From NCBI RefSeq assembly GCF_002022275.1, contig NZ_MSDF01000008.1, positions 40,965-104,964 on the forward strand: DNA of 64,000 bases. Reading direction: 5' to 3'. How positions within the stretch are numbered: position 1 is the stretch's first letter; the number at the start of each line of letters is the position of its first letter. The notes under the pieces are model-generated. The model was not told the DNA's origin. It saw only the letters and a list, made by a program, of their open reading frames with translations, and did no database searches. Positions 63,987 through 64,000 of this stretch are shown here, one piece after another. This DNA is from Pseudomonas fluorescens (GTDB lineage Bacteria > Pseudomonadota > Gammaproteobacteria > Pseudomonadales > Pseudomonadaceae). Both the position numbers and the translations under genes were made by a program.

Positions 63987-64000
63987 TGTGGGAGCTGGCT
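63987..64000 (+). repeat. REP copy cut by the window end
   Basis: TGTGGGAGCTGGCT, the beginning of another REP repeat. Confidence 0.75.

Overview
The window is backbone chromosome of a Pseudomonas fluorescens-group bacterium. The GC-rich codon use, the complete aruCFGDBE and aotJQMOP-argR clusters, amrZ, rsmA/csrA, a split flgBCDE operon and the many short palindromic repeats with a GGGAGCTGGCTTGCCTGCGAT core all fit this group. No sequence search was possible; names rest on recognised motifs, gene order and family knowledge.

Layout. (1) 1-8.2 kb: 5' end of dctA with a sigma-54 promoter, an AraC-type regulator with two palindromes upstream, the PhoP/PhoQ two-component pair led by a small secreted protein and four direct repeats spaced 11 bp apart, a 4'-phosphopantetheinyl transferase, and an RstA/RstB-type two-component pair. 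(2) 7.8-12.3 kb: nrdA with NrdR-like boxes, a DnaA box and a long leader, then an orphan gene with a cysteine-peptidase-like C-terminus behind an hrp-box-like promoter; nrdB is not adjacent. (3) 12.4-21.0 kb: flagellar and chemotaxis genes (flgBCDE, cheR, cheV, flgA, flgM, flgN, a YcgR-type c-di-GMP brake) with sigma-54 and FliA promoters, plus an unknown gene at 15.7 kb. (4) 21.1-31.5 kb: an MFS transporter followed by a lower-GC accessory island next to tRNA-Arg(CCT). It holds a 1.5-thousand-residue STAND-like NTPase, several small unknown proteins (one with three membrane segments), and a serine recombinase. (5) 31.6-41 kb: tRNA-Arg(CCT), a sigma-54 promoter with two small membrane proteins, amrZ, mgtE, two tRNA-Arg(ACG), tRNA-Ser(GCT), rsmA/csrA, lysC, alaS and ltaE. 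(6) 41.1-42 kb: an FMN riboswitch driving a type II lumazine synthase. (7) 42.1-60.6 kb: arginine uptake and the arginine succinyltransferase pathway, interrupted between aruC and argR by a 5-kb gene for a leucine-rich-repeat protein. (8) 61.2-64 kb: acsA and a DUF2790-type exported protein.

The ast/aru and aot genes form one physiological unit: AotJQMP imports arginine, AruCFGDBE degrades it to glutamate and succinate, and ArgR is the regulator. TGTCGC-N8-AA half-sites lie upstream of both aruC and aotJ. The parts least explained by known biology are the STAND-like island (23.6-31.5 kb), the orphan effector-like gene at 11.2-12.3 kb, the leucine-rich-repeat giant at 50.2-55.2 kb, and a five-codon ORF plus terminator upstream of the MFS gene.
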